Assembly (NCBI GenBank): GCA_945949385.1
Contig: CAMFEL010000063.1
Location: 1-10,847, forward strand
Source of the DNA: an uncultured Clostridia bacterium
GTDB lineage: Bacteria > Bacillota > Clostridia > Oscillospirales > CAG-272
Direction: 5' to 3'
DNA length: 10,847 nt
The translations under genes were made by a program, and so were the position numbers. Shown here one piece after another: positions 1 to 5,940 of the stretch (positions are counted from its first letter, which is position 1; the number at the start of each line of letters is the position of its first letter). The notes beneath the pieces were generated by a model. It had not been told where the DNA came from. It searched no databases and saw nothing but the letters and a program-made list of their open reading frames with translations.

Positions 1-2
1 TG

Positions 3-275
3 GGAGTAAAGCAGGTCGGCGGCATTTGCGGTGCTTTGTTTACCAATGTTGCCGCGTGGCTTTCGGGCACATGGTTTGATCTGGAGCTTGTGGGCGGGGC
101 TTTCAAAAAAATCGCATATCTTCTGCCCTTTGCTCATGCCGTGGAGCTTGAGAGGGCGGTGCTGAGCGGAAGCTACGGGGATATTTTCCCTCATATATAC
201 TGGGTGGCAGGCTATGCTGCTGCGACCCTTGCCCTTGCGGTCTTGCTGTTTCTGCGGCAGATGCGGCGGCAGTGA
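3..275 (+). CDS. ABC-2 type transporter permease, C-terminal part (5' end outside window)
   Basis: This is the last 90 codons of a gene that begins before the window; the frame is open from base 3 and ends at TGA 273-275. The visible protein has a hydrophobic stretch, the segment LSGTWFDLELVGGAFKKIAY followed by LLPFAHAVELERAVLSG, and a final membrane helix (about 20 residues rich in Ala, Leu and Val) capped by basic residues RQMRRQ. A loop of the form 'SG-x-W-F' plus 'LP-F/L-x-H-A-V' before the last helix is typical of ABC-2 export permeases, which sit in the membrane and pair with a separate ATPase. Substrate cannot be told. Only 27 bases separate it from the macro-domain gene, so the two may be cotranscribed. 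A TTG at 36 is only an internal codon. Confidence 0.7.
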   Translation, partial: GVKQVGGICGALFTNVAAWLSGTWFDLELVGGAFKKIAYLLPFAHAVELERAVLSGSYGDIFPHIYWVAGYAAATLALAVLLFLRQMRRQ

Positions 276-302
276 CAACATATTATATAAAGGAGCGGTA
301 AA

Positions 303-1322
303 ATGCCTCTTGAAATAGTACGCAACGATATAACGAAAATGGCCGTTGACGCCATTGTAAATGCGGCAAACAGCTCGCTTTCGGGCGGCGGCGGGGTGGA
401 CGGATGTATTCACCGCGCGGCGGGAGAAGAACTTCTGAATGAATGTCGGACTCTGGGCGGCTGCGAGGTGGGAAGGGCTAAAGTGACCGGAGCCTACCGT
501 TTGCCTTGCAAATATGTGATACATACCGTAGGCCCCGTATGGTACGGCGGCAGTATGGGAGAAAAGGCTCTGCTTGAGTCCTGCTACCGCGAGTCTCTTG
601 CTTTGGCAAAGGAGAAAAAGTGTGAGAGCGTGGCTTTTCCGCTTATATCCTCCGGTATTTTCGGGTATCCGAAGGATCAGGCGCTGAGGGTGGCTGTGGA
701 TGTTATAAGCGATTTTCTTTTCAGTAACGATATGACGGTATATATTGTTATTTTTGACCGCGCTTCTTTTACGATAGGAGAAAAGCTGTTTGCCGATATT
801 GAAGAGTATATCGACGATTACTATGCCGAGGAGCACACGGACCGGCGCCGTGAGCTGTATCGCAGAAACGCGCCCGACTGTGCGTCCGTGTGCGATAAGC
901 TTTGCGCCGACCGGACTGTGGCTGAGGAAACGGTTTGCGCCGATCTCTCCGAGTCACTTGACGATGCGCTGAAACATCCGGACGAGAGCTTTTCGCAAAT
1001 GCTTTTGCGGAAGATAGACGAGAAGGGTATGACGGACGTTCAGTGCTACAAAAAAGCCAATATTGACCGCAAGCTGTTTTCCAAAATCCGCGGCGATGTG
1101 AATTACAGACCGAGCAAGTCCACTGCTGTCGCCTTTGCGATTGCATTGGAGTTGCCTCTTGAAGAAACGGAGGAGCTTTTGAAAAAGGCAGGCTTTGCCC
1201 TGTCTCACAGCAGTAAATTCGATATAATCGTTGAATTCTTTATAAACCGCGGGAATTACAATATCTTTGAGATAAACGAGGCGCTGTTTGCCTTTGACCA
1301 AAGTCTTCTGGGGGAGCATTAA
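303..1322 (+). CDS. Macro-domain protein (ADP-ribose binding/hydrolase type) with C-terminal helical domain
   Basis: Residues 1-170 form a macro domain of the MacroD/YmdB (O-acetyl-ADP-ribose deacetylase) type. Visible landmarks are DAIVNAAN (16-23), the glycine-rich loop GGGGVDGCIHRAAG (28-41), IHTVGP (73-78) and FPLISSGIFGYP (112-123). The asparagine at 23 and aspartate at 33 match positions used for ADP-ribose binding and catalysis in this family, so hydrolysis of ADP-ribose adducts is likely but not proven. After a charged linker (about 173-225, Cys-containing) comes a second domain (about 228-339), mostly helical: FSQMLLRKIDEKGMTD, then a DRKLFSKIRG segment resembling a helix-turn-helix recognition region, ending FEINEALFAFDQSLLG. 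I infer an Xre-like DNA- or protein-binding fold; its role is unknown. AAGGAG lies 7 bases before ATG 303. The neighbouring VWA gene is probably a functional partner. Confidence 0.85.
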   Translation: MPLEIVRNDITKMAVDAIVNAANSSLSGGGGVDGCIHRAAGEELLNECRTLGGCEVGRAKVTGAYRLPCKYVIHTVGPVWYGGSMGEKALLESCYRESLALAKEKKCESVAFPLISSGIFGYPKDQALRVAVDVISDFLFSNDMTVYIVIFDRASFTIGEKLFADIEEYIDDYYAEEHTDRRRELYRRNAPDCASVCDKLCADRTVAEETVCADLSESLDDALKHPDESFSQMLLRKIDEKGMTDVQCYKKANIDRKLFSKIRGDVNYRPSKSTAVAFAIALELPLEETEELLKKAGFALSHSSKFDIIVEFFINRGNYNIFEINEALFAFDQSLLGEH

Positions 1323-1463
1323 CTGCACTCCTTGAGACGGTTTTTCCGGCGAGGTTGCCTTTAAGGAATACACAGCGCTGCTTGGCAAATTATTCGGAAT
1401 GTCGGAATAAACATCAAAACAGAATAATTTACAGCTTTGAAATTTGTCGCTTTTCAGGCGACC

Positions 1464-1515
1464 AAACCTCTCTTTCGGCGGTGTAAAATGAGTACACCGA
1501 ATGAAAGAGAGGTTT
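1464..1515 (+). promoter_or_regulatory. Long hairpin enclosing the VWA gene's ribosome binding site
   Basis: An imperfect palindrome. The arm 1464-1476 (AAACCTCTCTTTC) pairs perfectly with 1503-1515, and CGGTGTA at 1479-1485 pairs with TACACCG at 1493-1499. A 2/3-base internal loop separates the two parts, and the apical loop is AAATGAG. The Shine-Dalgarno sequence AGAGAGG (1506-1512) lies fully inside the 3' arm, 8 bases before ATG 1521, so the folded RNA should block translation initiation. The loop holds another in-frame ATG (1488). No strong T-run follows (only TTTT), which argues against a plain terminator. Pairing is seen; the regulatory role is inferred. As DNA, the inner CGGTGTA palindrome could also be an operator. 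Confidence 0.6.
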
Positions 1516-1520
1516 TAATC

Positions 1521-2180
1521 ATGAAAAACACAAACAAAAACAACACTACCGAGCTCGTTTTTATTCTGGACAGAAGCGGTTCTATGGCGGGGCTTGAAAG
1601 CGACACCATCGGCGGATTCAACGCTATGATTGAAAAGCAGAAGAAGCAGGACGGCTTATGCTATGTTTCAACCGTGCTGTTTGATGATGTGAGTGAGGTC
1701 TTGCACGACAGGGTGAAGCTATGCGACATTCCTGAGATGACCGACAGGGATTACACCGTTCGCGGCTGCACGGCGCTTATTGACGCCATAGGCGGCGCGG
1801 TAAGGCATATCGGAAATATCCATAAATATGCACGCCCGGAGGATGTTCCGGAGCACACGGTATTCGTTATTACCACCGACGGTATGGAGAACGCAAGCCA
1901 TCTGTTCAGCAGCGCAGAGGTAAAGCAGATGATAGAACGGCAGAAGAAAAAATACGGCTGGGAGTTTTTGTTTATCGGCGCAAATATTGATGCGGCGGAG
2001 ACTGCGGAGCGCTACGGCATAGACAGAAGCAGGGCGGCAAATTACAATGCCGACTGTAAGGGCACCGAAATACTTTACGATACGGTATCCGAGGCGGTGC
2101 GGAATGTGCGCGCTTCACAAGGCTTGCCGAATGAATGGTGCAAGATGCTGAATGAAGATTACAAGCAAAGAGGAGTTTGA
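1521..2180 (+). CDS. VWA domain protein (cytoplasmic, TerY-like)
   Basis: A 219-residue protein that is almost entirely one von Willebrand factor A domain. The metal-ion-dependent adhesion site is complete: D17-R-S19-G-S21, T84 in RGCTALIDAIG, and D120 in VITTDGMENAS. There is no signal peptide or membrane helix, so it should act in the cytoplasm, probably as an Mg-dependent protein-binding module. Family members with this FILDRSGSM opening often occur with tellurite-resistance (Ter) or stress-protein genes, but no Ter gene is visible here; the upstream neighbour is a macro-domain protein. I chose ATG 1521 because the protein family usually starts just before the VWA strand and because AGAGAGG is 8 bases upstream. 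In-frame starts at 1437 and 1488 exist but lack good ribosome sites. Translation may be controlled by the hairpin at 1464-1515. Confidence 0.88.
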   Translation: MKNTNKNNTTELVFILDRSGSMAGLESDTIGGFNAMIEKQKKQDGLCYVSTVLFDDVSEVLHDRVKLCDIPEMTDRDYTVRGCTALIDAIGGAVRHIGNIHKYARPEDVPEHTVFVITTDGMENASHLFSSAEVKQMIERQKKKYGWEFLFIGANIDAAETAERYGIDRSRAANYNADCKGTEILYDTVSEAVRNVRASQGLPNEWCKMLNEDYKQRGV

Positions 2181-2211
2181 GAATTGAAAATTGAAAATTG
2201 AAAGTTGAAAA
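2177..2211 (+). repeat. TTGARAR heptad tandem repeat, copy 1
   Basis: Five consecutive 7-base units: TTGAGAA, TTGAAAA, TTGAAAA, TTGAAAG, TTGAAAA. TTGA recurs at exactly 2177, 2184, 2191, 2198 and 2205. The first unit overlaps the VWA stop codon (TGA 2178-2180). A related run follows the ZIP gene at 6724. Such heptads are known as short intergenic repeats in some bacteria; the function is unknown. Confidence 0.8.
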
Positions 2212-2233
2212 CGGGAAAAGAGTATTGAATTAT

Positions 2234-2280
2234 AAAGCGCACCGCGGGTGCGCTTTACTTTTGCCCAACGGGCAATTTTT
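2234..2280 (+). terminator. Tandem hairpins after VWA gene; second is a rho-independent terminator
   Basis: The first hairpin is a perfect 10-bp stem (AAAGCGCACC, loop GCG, GGTGCGCTTT, 2234-2256). The second is TTGCCC-AAC-GGGCAA (2261-2275), followed directly by TTTTT. Together they should end transcription of the macro/VWA unit before the feo promoter. Confidence 0.8.
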
Positions 2281-2291
2281 ACAAATCCGTA

Positions 2292-2309
2292 GGTTAGCGC
2301 TGACTAACC
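2292..2309 (+). promoter_or_regulatory. Palindromic operator-like site 1 upstream of feo promoter
   Basis: GGTTAG, six bases, CTAACC: perfect outer arms with one mismatch in the inner C/G pair. It lies 43 bases upstream of the -35 box. It is one of four copies of the same palindrome confined to the feo locus. See the site at 2382 for the likely regulator. Confidence 0.6.
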
Positions 2310-2352
2310 GATTGTATGTATTGCCGAAATCGGGAAAAAATTACATTTTTTA

Positions 2353-2381
2353 TTGACAAACATAAAATCAGAGGTTAAAAT
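2353..2381 (+). promoter_or_regulatory. Sigma-A promoter of the feo operon
   Basis: TTGACA (2353-2358), a 17-base spacer, then TAAAAT (2376-2381). The start of transcription is expected near 2388, which falls inside the palindrome at 2382-2411. A repressor bound there should therefore block RNA polymerase. Confidence 0.85.
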
Positions 2382-2411
2382 AATATTGGTTAGCAAAGGC
2401 TAACTAATATT
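2382..2411 (+). promoter_or_regulatory. Palindromic operator-like site 2 at the feo transcription start (DtxR/MntR-like)
   Basis: Core GTTAGC-AAAG-GCTAAC (2389-2404) extended by AATATT on both sides with one mismatched pair, giving a 30-base near-palindrome. It overlaps the expected +1. From memory, the core TAGCAAAGGCTA is the same as the centre of the E. coli mntH MntR box, and GGTTAG/CTAACC half sites also recall DtxR/IdeR boxes, though with different spacing. A DtxR-family metal-dependent repressor is inferred; no regulator gene is in the window. Confidence 0.7.
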
Positions 2412-2422
2412 TCGGCCGTGCG

Positions 2423-2438
2423 GTTAGCATAGGCTAAC
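2423..2438 (+). promoter_or_regulatory. Palindromic operator-like site 3 in the feo leader
   Basis: GTTAGC-ATAG-GCTAAC, perfect 6-bp arms, with its centre 34 bases from that of site 2. It lies in the untranslated leader, so it could act as a second repressor site or as an RNA hairpin. CGGC at 2413 and GCCG at 2443 could extend such a hairpin. Confidence 0.65.
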
Positions 2439-2490
2439 AGAGCCGGGAGCATTTATTTGTTTTTATGTTATGTGGGAAGGTGGAATTATG

Positions 2491-2700
2491 ATGCCGCTTA
2501 CGCTTGCAAAGGTCGGAGAAGTGAACATAATCAAAAGAATCGGCGGGAAGCAGGATGTCAGGGCTCATCTTGAAAATCTGGGATTTGTTGCCGGCGGCAG
2601 AGTCAGCATTGTCAACACTATCGGCGGCAATGTTATTGTGAATGTTAAAGAGTCCCGTATTGCTATCAGTAAGGAAATGGCGCAGAAGATCATGATTTGA
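2491..2700 (+). CDS. feoA: FeoA family protein, ferrous iron transport (first copy)
   Basis: A 69-residue SH3-like FeoA domain protein, the usual length for the family. It starts MPLTLAKVGEVNIIKRIGG and carries the motif LENLGFVAGGRVSIV followed by GGNVIVNVKESRIAISKEMA, matching the FeoA pattern of a 'LGF-x-x-G' turn and a final strand plus helix. FeoA is a small cytoplasmic partner of FeoB; in other bacteria it affects FeoB assembly or GTPase activity. AAGGTGG (2477-2483) is 7 bases before ATG 2491. The adjacent ATG at 2488 is nearly as good, and one at 2470 would add seven unlikely residues. It is the first gene after the feo promoter and operators. A second, more basic FeoA follows after 55 bases, so the two probably have distinct roles, as in other clostridial feo operons. 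Confidence 0.88.
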   Translation: MPLTLAKVGEVNIIKRIGGKQDVRAHLENLGFVAGGRVSIVNTIGGNVIVNVKESRIAISKEMAQKIMI

Positions 2701-2755
2701 TTTCTGCGGCAGTTCAGATATTTTATTAAAAAAACTATTTCAAGGAGGAATCGGC

Positions 2756-2977
2756 ATGAAAACGCTCAGGTCGGCAAGGGTCGGTGACACCGTCCGTGTT
2801 GTGAAGCTTCACGGCGAGGGTGCTGTTAAGCGCCGTATTATGGACATGGGGATTACGAAAGGCGTAGAGGTACATATCCGTAAGGTTGCTCCCCTGGGTG
2901 ACCCGGCGGAGGTCACCGTTCGCGGTTACGAGCTGTCAATCCGCAAGGCTGACGCGGAAATGATAGAGATAGAATAA
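2756..2977 (+). CDS. feoA: FeoA family protein, ferrous iron transport (second copy)
   Basis: A 73-residue FeoA protein. The family core is clear: RRIMDMGITKGVEVHIRKVA, then PLGDPAEVTVRGYELSIRKA. The phrase 'PLGDP-x-E-V-x-V-RGY' is highly typical of FeoA. It is more basic than the first copy and diverged from it, so this is not a recent duplication. AGGAGG (2743-2748) lies 7 bases before ATG 2756. It is cotranscribed with the first feoA (55-base gap) and followed by feoB after 81 bases that contain a hairpin and a fourth palindrome. It should act at the cytoplasmic side of FeoB. Confidence 0.92.
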   Translation: MKTLRSARVGDTVRVVKLHGEGAVKRRIMDMGITKGVEVHIRKVAPLGDPAEVTVRGYELSIRKADAEMIEIE

Positions 2978-2990
2978 TATCGTGTGATTC

Positions 2991-3012
2991 GGCGGCGAGC
3001 CGCCATATTTTT
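2991..3012 (+). terminator. Hairpin with T-run between second feoA and feoB (partial terminator/attenuator)
   Basis: GGCGG-CGAG-CCGCC (2991-3004), then ATATTTTT. The stem is short and the T-run interrupted, so it may stop only some transcripts, lowering feoB relative to feoA. Read-through must occur unless feoB has its own promoter; I see no good one in the gap. Confidence 0.45.
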
Positions 3013-3022
3013 ACAGACATGG

Positions 3023-3038
3023 GTTAGCGAGGGCTAAC
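3023..3038 (+). promoter_or_regulatory. Palindromic operator-like site 4 just upstream of feoB
   Basis: GTTAGC-GAGG-GCTAAC, perfect 6-bp arms, ending 20 bases before the feoB ATG and 7 bases before its ribosome site (GTGAGG, 3046-3051). It is the same palindrome as at the promoter but inside the operon. A bound repressor could be a roadblock; as RNA it could fold near the ribosome site. Confidence 0.6.
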
Positions 3039-3058
3039 TACGAAAGTGAGGATCGACA

Positions 3059-5560
3059 ATGGAAATAAGAATTGCTCTTGCGGGTAACCCCAACAGCGGC
3101 AAAACGACTTTGTTCAACGCGCTGACCGGCTCAAATCAGTTTGTCGGCAACTGGCCCGGCGTTACGGTTGAGAAAAAAGAAGGAAAACTCAAGCGGCACG
3201 ACGGCGTTATAATCACCGACCTGCCCGGTATTTATTCTCTTTCTCCGTATACACTTGAGGAAGTGGTAGCGAGAAATTATCTTATCGGCGAGCGTCCCGA
3301 CGCCATACTGAATATTGTTGACGGAACAAACCTTGAAAGAAACCTGTATCTGACCACACAGCTTACGGAACTGGGTATTCCGGTGGTTGTGGCAGTCAAT
3401 ATGATGGATGTGGTACACAAAAACGGTGACAGGATTAATACTGCGGAGCTGTCCCGAAAGCTTGGCTGCAAGGTGGTGGAAATTTCCGCTCTTAAGGGAA
3501 CGGGAATTACGGAAGCGGCAGAGGCTGCAATCGACGCGGCGAAAAACACCGTAACCGTCCCCATGCACACTTTCTCCGGCACGGTGGAGCACGCGCTGGC
3601 TCATATTGAGGAAGCGGCGGTACACGATTTGCCTGAAAATCAGCAGAGATGGTATTCCGTAAAGATCTTCGAGCGCGACGACAAGGTCCTTTCTCAGATA
3701 AAGCTTGACAAAGCGGTATTGGAGCACATTGAAAACGATATAAAGGCAGTTGAGGATGAAATGGACGACGACGCGGAGTCCATTATTACCAACGAGCGTT
3801 ATATTTACATCGGCGAGATAATCAAGGGCTGTTACAGAAAAAAGTCTGCCGGAAAGCTGTCAACCTCCGACAAAATAGACAAGGTGGTCACAAACCGTTT
3901 TGCGGCGCTGCCGATTTTCGCGGTGATAATGTTTATTGTTTACTTTGTTTCTGTTACCACTGTCGGAACCTGGGCGACCGACTGGGCAAACGACGGCGTT
4001 TTCGGAGACGGCTGGCACCTGTTTGGTATAGGAACGTCTGCTTATGAAGAAGCAAGCGGAGATCATACCGCGGCAATGCAGGCAGCACAGGCTTTTACGG
4101 GAATTGATACGGAGGCTGAGGATTTTGACGACGACTCGGCTTTGGCAGAGCTGAAAGCATTTGTGCCGGACGGGAATACCGCAACTGTTGATGCAAAGGA
4201 CGAGGAAACGCTTGCCGTCACGGAAATGAGGGCATATTACGATGCAATTCCCGACGGTGCCGACGAGGACTCAACCGTCCCCATGACTTATGTGGACGCA
4301 GTGGAGTATCTGGGGGAAAACGGTTTTGAAGAGCCCGATCCCGCTGACTACGGAGTATGGGTGCCCGGCGTTCCCGTGCTTCTGGAAAAGGGGCTGGATG
4401 CCGCAAACTGCGCCGAATGGCTTAAAGGACTTATTCTCGACGGTATAGTCGCAGGTATCGGCGCCGTTCTCGGCTTTGTACCTCAGATGCTGGTTCTGTT
4501 TATCTTTCTTGCATTTCTGGAAGCATGCGGATATATGTCCCGTATCGCTTTCGTGCTGGACCGTATTTTCCGTAAGTTCGGTCTTTCCGGAAAATCCTTT
4601 ATCCCTATGCTTATCGGCACCGGCTGCGGTGTTCCGGGCATTATGGCGTCCCGTACCATTGAAAACGAACGCGACCGCCGTATGACCATCATAACTACCA
4701 CCTTTATACCCTGCGGCGCAAAGCTGCCCTTTATTGCCATGATTGCTGGTGCTGTCTTCGGCGGCGCATGGTGGGTTGCTCCCTGTGCATACTTTATGGG
4801 TATGGCGGCGATCATCGTTTCGGGTATTATGCTGAAGAAAACCAGATTGTTCGCCGGGGATCCCGCTCCCTTTGTTATGGAGCTCCCCGCTTATCATCTG
4901 CCCACGGCAGGCAATGTTCTGCGTTCTATGTGGGAGCGCGGCTGGTCCTTTATCAAGAAGGCAGGTACGATCATTCTGCTTTCTACAATACTTGTATGGT
5001 TCACTACTTATTTCGGAGTTGTTGACGGATCCTTCCGGATGCTGTCTGAAGATCAGATAGACCACAGCATTCTCGCTGCGATCGGCGGTGTTATCGCATG
5101 GGTATTCAAGCCTCTGGGCTTCGGGAACTGGCAGGCTGCCGTGGCTTCCATTACCGGACTTGTGGCTAAGGAAAACATTGTGGGCACTCTCGGCATACTC
5201 TACGGCGGCGGCGCGGAAACCGTTTATCAGAATATCGCCGCGGCGTTTACCGCTGTCAGCGGATTTGCTTTCCTTACCTTTAATTTGCTGTGCGCGCCCT
5301 GCTTTGCGGCTATCGGTGCAATAAAGCGCGAGATGAACTCCGCAAAGTGGACATGGTTTGCAATTCTGTATCAGTGCCTGTTTGCTTACGCCGTGGCGCT
5401 GATGATCAATCAGTTCGGTTCTGCCTTTGGCGGAAGCCTGAATGTTATAGGACTTATTGCTGCAATTATTGTACTGGCTTTTATGCTGTATATGCTCGTA
5501 AGACCTTATAAAGAGTCCGCAAGGCTTGCAGGAAAGGCAAGAGCTTCAAAATCAAAATAA
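3059..5560 (+). CDS. feoB: Ferrous iron transporter B with acidic extracytoplasmic insertion
   Basis: FeoB is a GTP-driven Fe(II) permease of the inner membrane. The N-terminal G domain is complete: GNPNSGKTT (9-17), the switch region GNWPGVTVEK (30-39), DLPG (54-57), NMMD (114-117) and SALKG (143-147). A helical spacer with ITNERY leads to the first membrane helix near 285. The permease part has the Gate motifs GTGCGVPGIMASR (C523) and IPCGAKLPF (C552) and the late CAPC pair (C745, C748). At 833 residues it is longer than common FeoB proteins (about 650-770 from memory). The surplus is mostly a soluble, very acidic block at about 326-432 (29 Asp/Glu against 3 Lys/Arg in 330-430) between the first helix and the LILDGIVAGIGAVLGFVPQ segment, on the outer face in the usual topology. 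It is the third gene of the feo operon, controlled by the palindromic sites. Some FeoB proteins carry Mn(II), so substrate is inferred. Confidence 0.95.
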   Translation: MEIRIALAGNPNSGKTTLFNALTGSNQFVGNWPGVTVEKKEGKLKRHDGVIITDLPGIYSLSPYTLEEVVARNYLIGERPDAILNIVDGTNLERNLYLTTQLTELGIPVVVAVNMMDVVHKNGDRINTAELSRKLGCKVVEISALKGTGITEAAEAAIDAAKNTVTVPMHTFSGTVEHALAHIEEAAVHDLPENQQRWYSVKIFERDDKVLSQIKLDKAVLEHIENDIKAVEDEMDDDAESIITNERYIYIGEIIKGCYRKKSAGKLSTSDKIDKVVTNRFAALPIFAVIMFIVYFVSVTTVGTWATDWANDGVFGDGWHLFGIGTSAYEEASGDHTAAMQAAQAFTGIDTEAEDFDDDSALAELKAFVPDGNTATVDAKDEETLAVTEMRAYYDAIPDGADEDSTVPMTYVDAVEYLGENGFEEPDPADYGVWVPGVPVLLEKGLDAANCAEWLKGLILDGIVAGIGAVLGFVPQMLVLFIFLAFLEACGYMSRIAFVLDRIFRKFGLSGKSFIPMLIGTGCGVPGIMASRTIENERDRRMTIITTTFIPCGAKLPFIAMIAGAVFGGAWWVAPCAYFMGMAAIIVSGIMLKKTRLFAGDPAPFVMELPAYHLPTAGNVLRSMWERGWSFIKKAGTIILLSTILVWFTTYFGVVDGSFRMLSEDQIDHSILAAIGGVIAWVFKPLGFGNWQAAVASITGLVAKENIVGTLGILYGGGAETVYQNIAAAFTAVSGFAFLTFNLLCAPCFAAIGAIKREMNSAKWTWFAILYQCLFAYAVALMINQFGSAFGGSLNVIGLIAAIIVLAFMLYMLVRPYKESARLAGKARASKSK

Positions 5561-5593
5561 CATTTATGCTTATGCGGAATGGGAGGGAATATA

Positions 5594-5767
5594 ATGCTTG
5601 CCTTTATTTCGGATAATATTGCAACGGTTATTATTTGTGCTGTTTTAATCGCAGCAGTTGCGGCGATCATTGTAGGCATGGTAAAAAATAGGAAAAAAGG
5701 AAAATCCTCCTGCGGCTGCGGCTGCTCGGGGTGTCCTATGAACGGCTCCTGCCGCCGTGTAAAATGA
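5594..5767 (+). CDS. FeoB-associated Cys-rich membrane protein
   Basis: A 57-residue protein with one membrane helix (about residues 9-29), a basic stop-transfer segment KNRKKGK (31-37), and a Cys cluster C40-x-C42-x-C44-x2-C47-x5-C53. The helix, basic patch and Cys tail match the small family found next to feoB in many Firmicutes (Pfam name FeoB_associated). The positive-inside rule puts the Cys tail in the cytoplasm, where it could accept or sense the incoming metal; that role is inferred. GGGAGG (5581-5586) is 7 bases before ATG 5594. An in-frame ATG at 5579 would leave no ribosome site. It is the last gene of the feo operon, 33 bases after feoB and directly before a strong terminator. Confidence 0.9.
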   Translation: MLAFISDNIATVIICAVLIAAVAAIIVGMVKNRKKGKSSCGCGCSGCPMNGSCRRVK

Positions 5768-5772
5768 ATTAC

Positions 5773-5809
5773 GGGAGACGCGGGCTTTTCCTGCGTCTCC
5801 CTGCTTTTT
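5773..5809 (+). terminator. Rho-independent terminator of the feo operon
   Basis: GGGAGACGC (5773-5781) pairs with GCGTCTCCC (5793-5801) around an 11-base loop that may pair further (GG/CC). It is followed by TGC and TTTTT. It lies 6 bases after the stop of the Cys-rich gene. Confidence 0.85.
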
Positions 5810-5843
5810 GCCGATACTTCGTCTGAGCTGCCTTCGGTATTTA

Positions 5844-5872
5844 TTGACACCGCAAACGCTGAGTGATATAAT
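5844..5872 (+). promoter_or_regulatory. Sigma-A promoter of the ZIP transporter gene
   Basis: A perfect consensus: TTGACA (5844-5849), 17-base spacer, TATAAT (5867-5872). Transcription should begin near 5879, about 62 bases before ATG 5941. No GTTAGC palindrome is present, so it appears not to share the feo control. Confidence 0.9.
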
Positions 5873-5940
5873 AAATCCGTACACTGAATTTTGTAACTGT
5901 GTCGCAAAGCAAGTGCTGCTGCGCGGCTTCGGAGGTAAGA

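Noticed and set aside
1437..1520. Upstream start extending the VWA protein by 28 residues
   Set aside because: The extension translates the hairpin arms and has no ribosome site; the family begins close to ATG 1521.
2177..2211. CRISPR-like array
   Set aside because: The unit is 7 bases in direct tandem with no spacers; no CRISPR repeat or cas gene is present in the window.
4271..5065. 264-residue minus-strand open frame inside feoB
   Set aside because: It is antisense to conserved FeoB membrane motifs and has no recognisable protein features.
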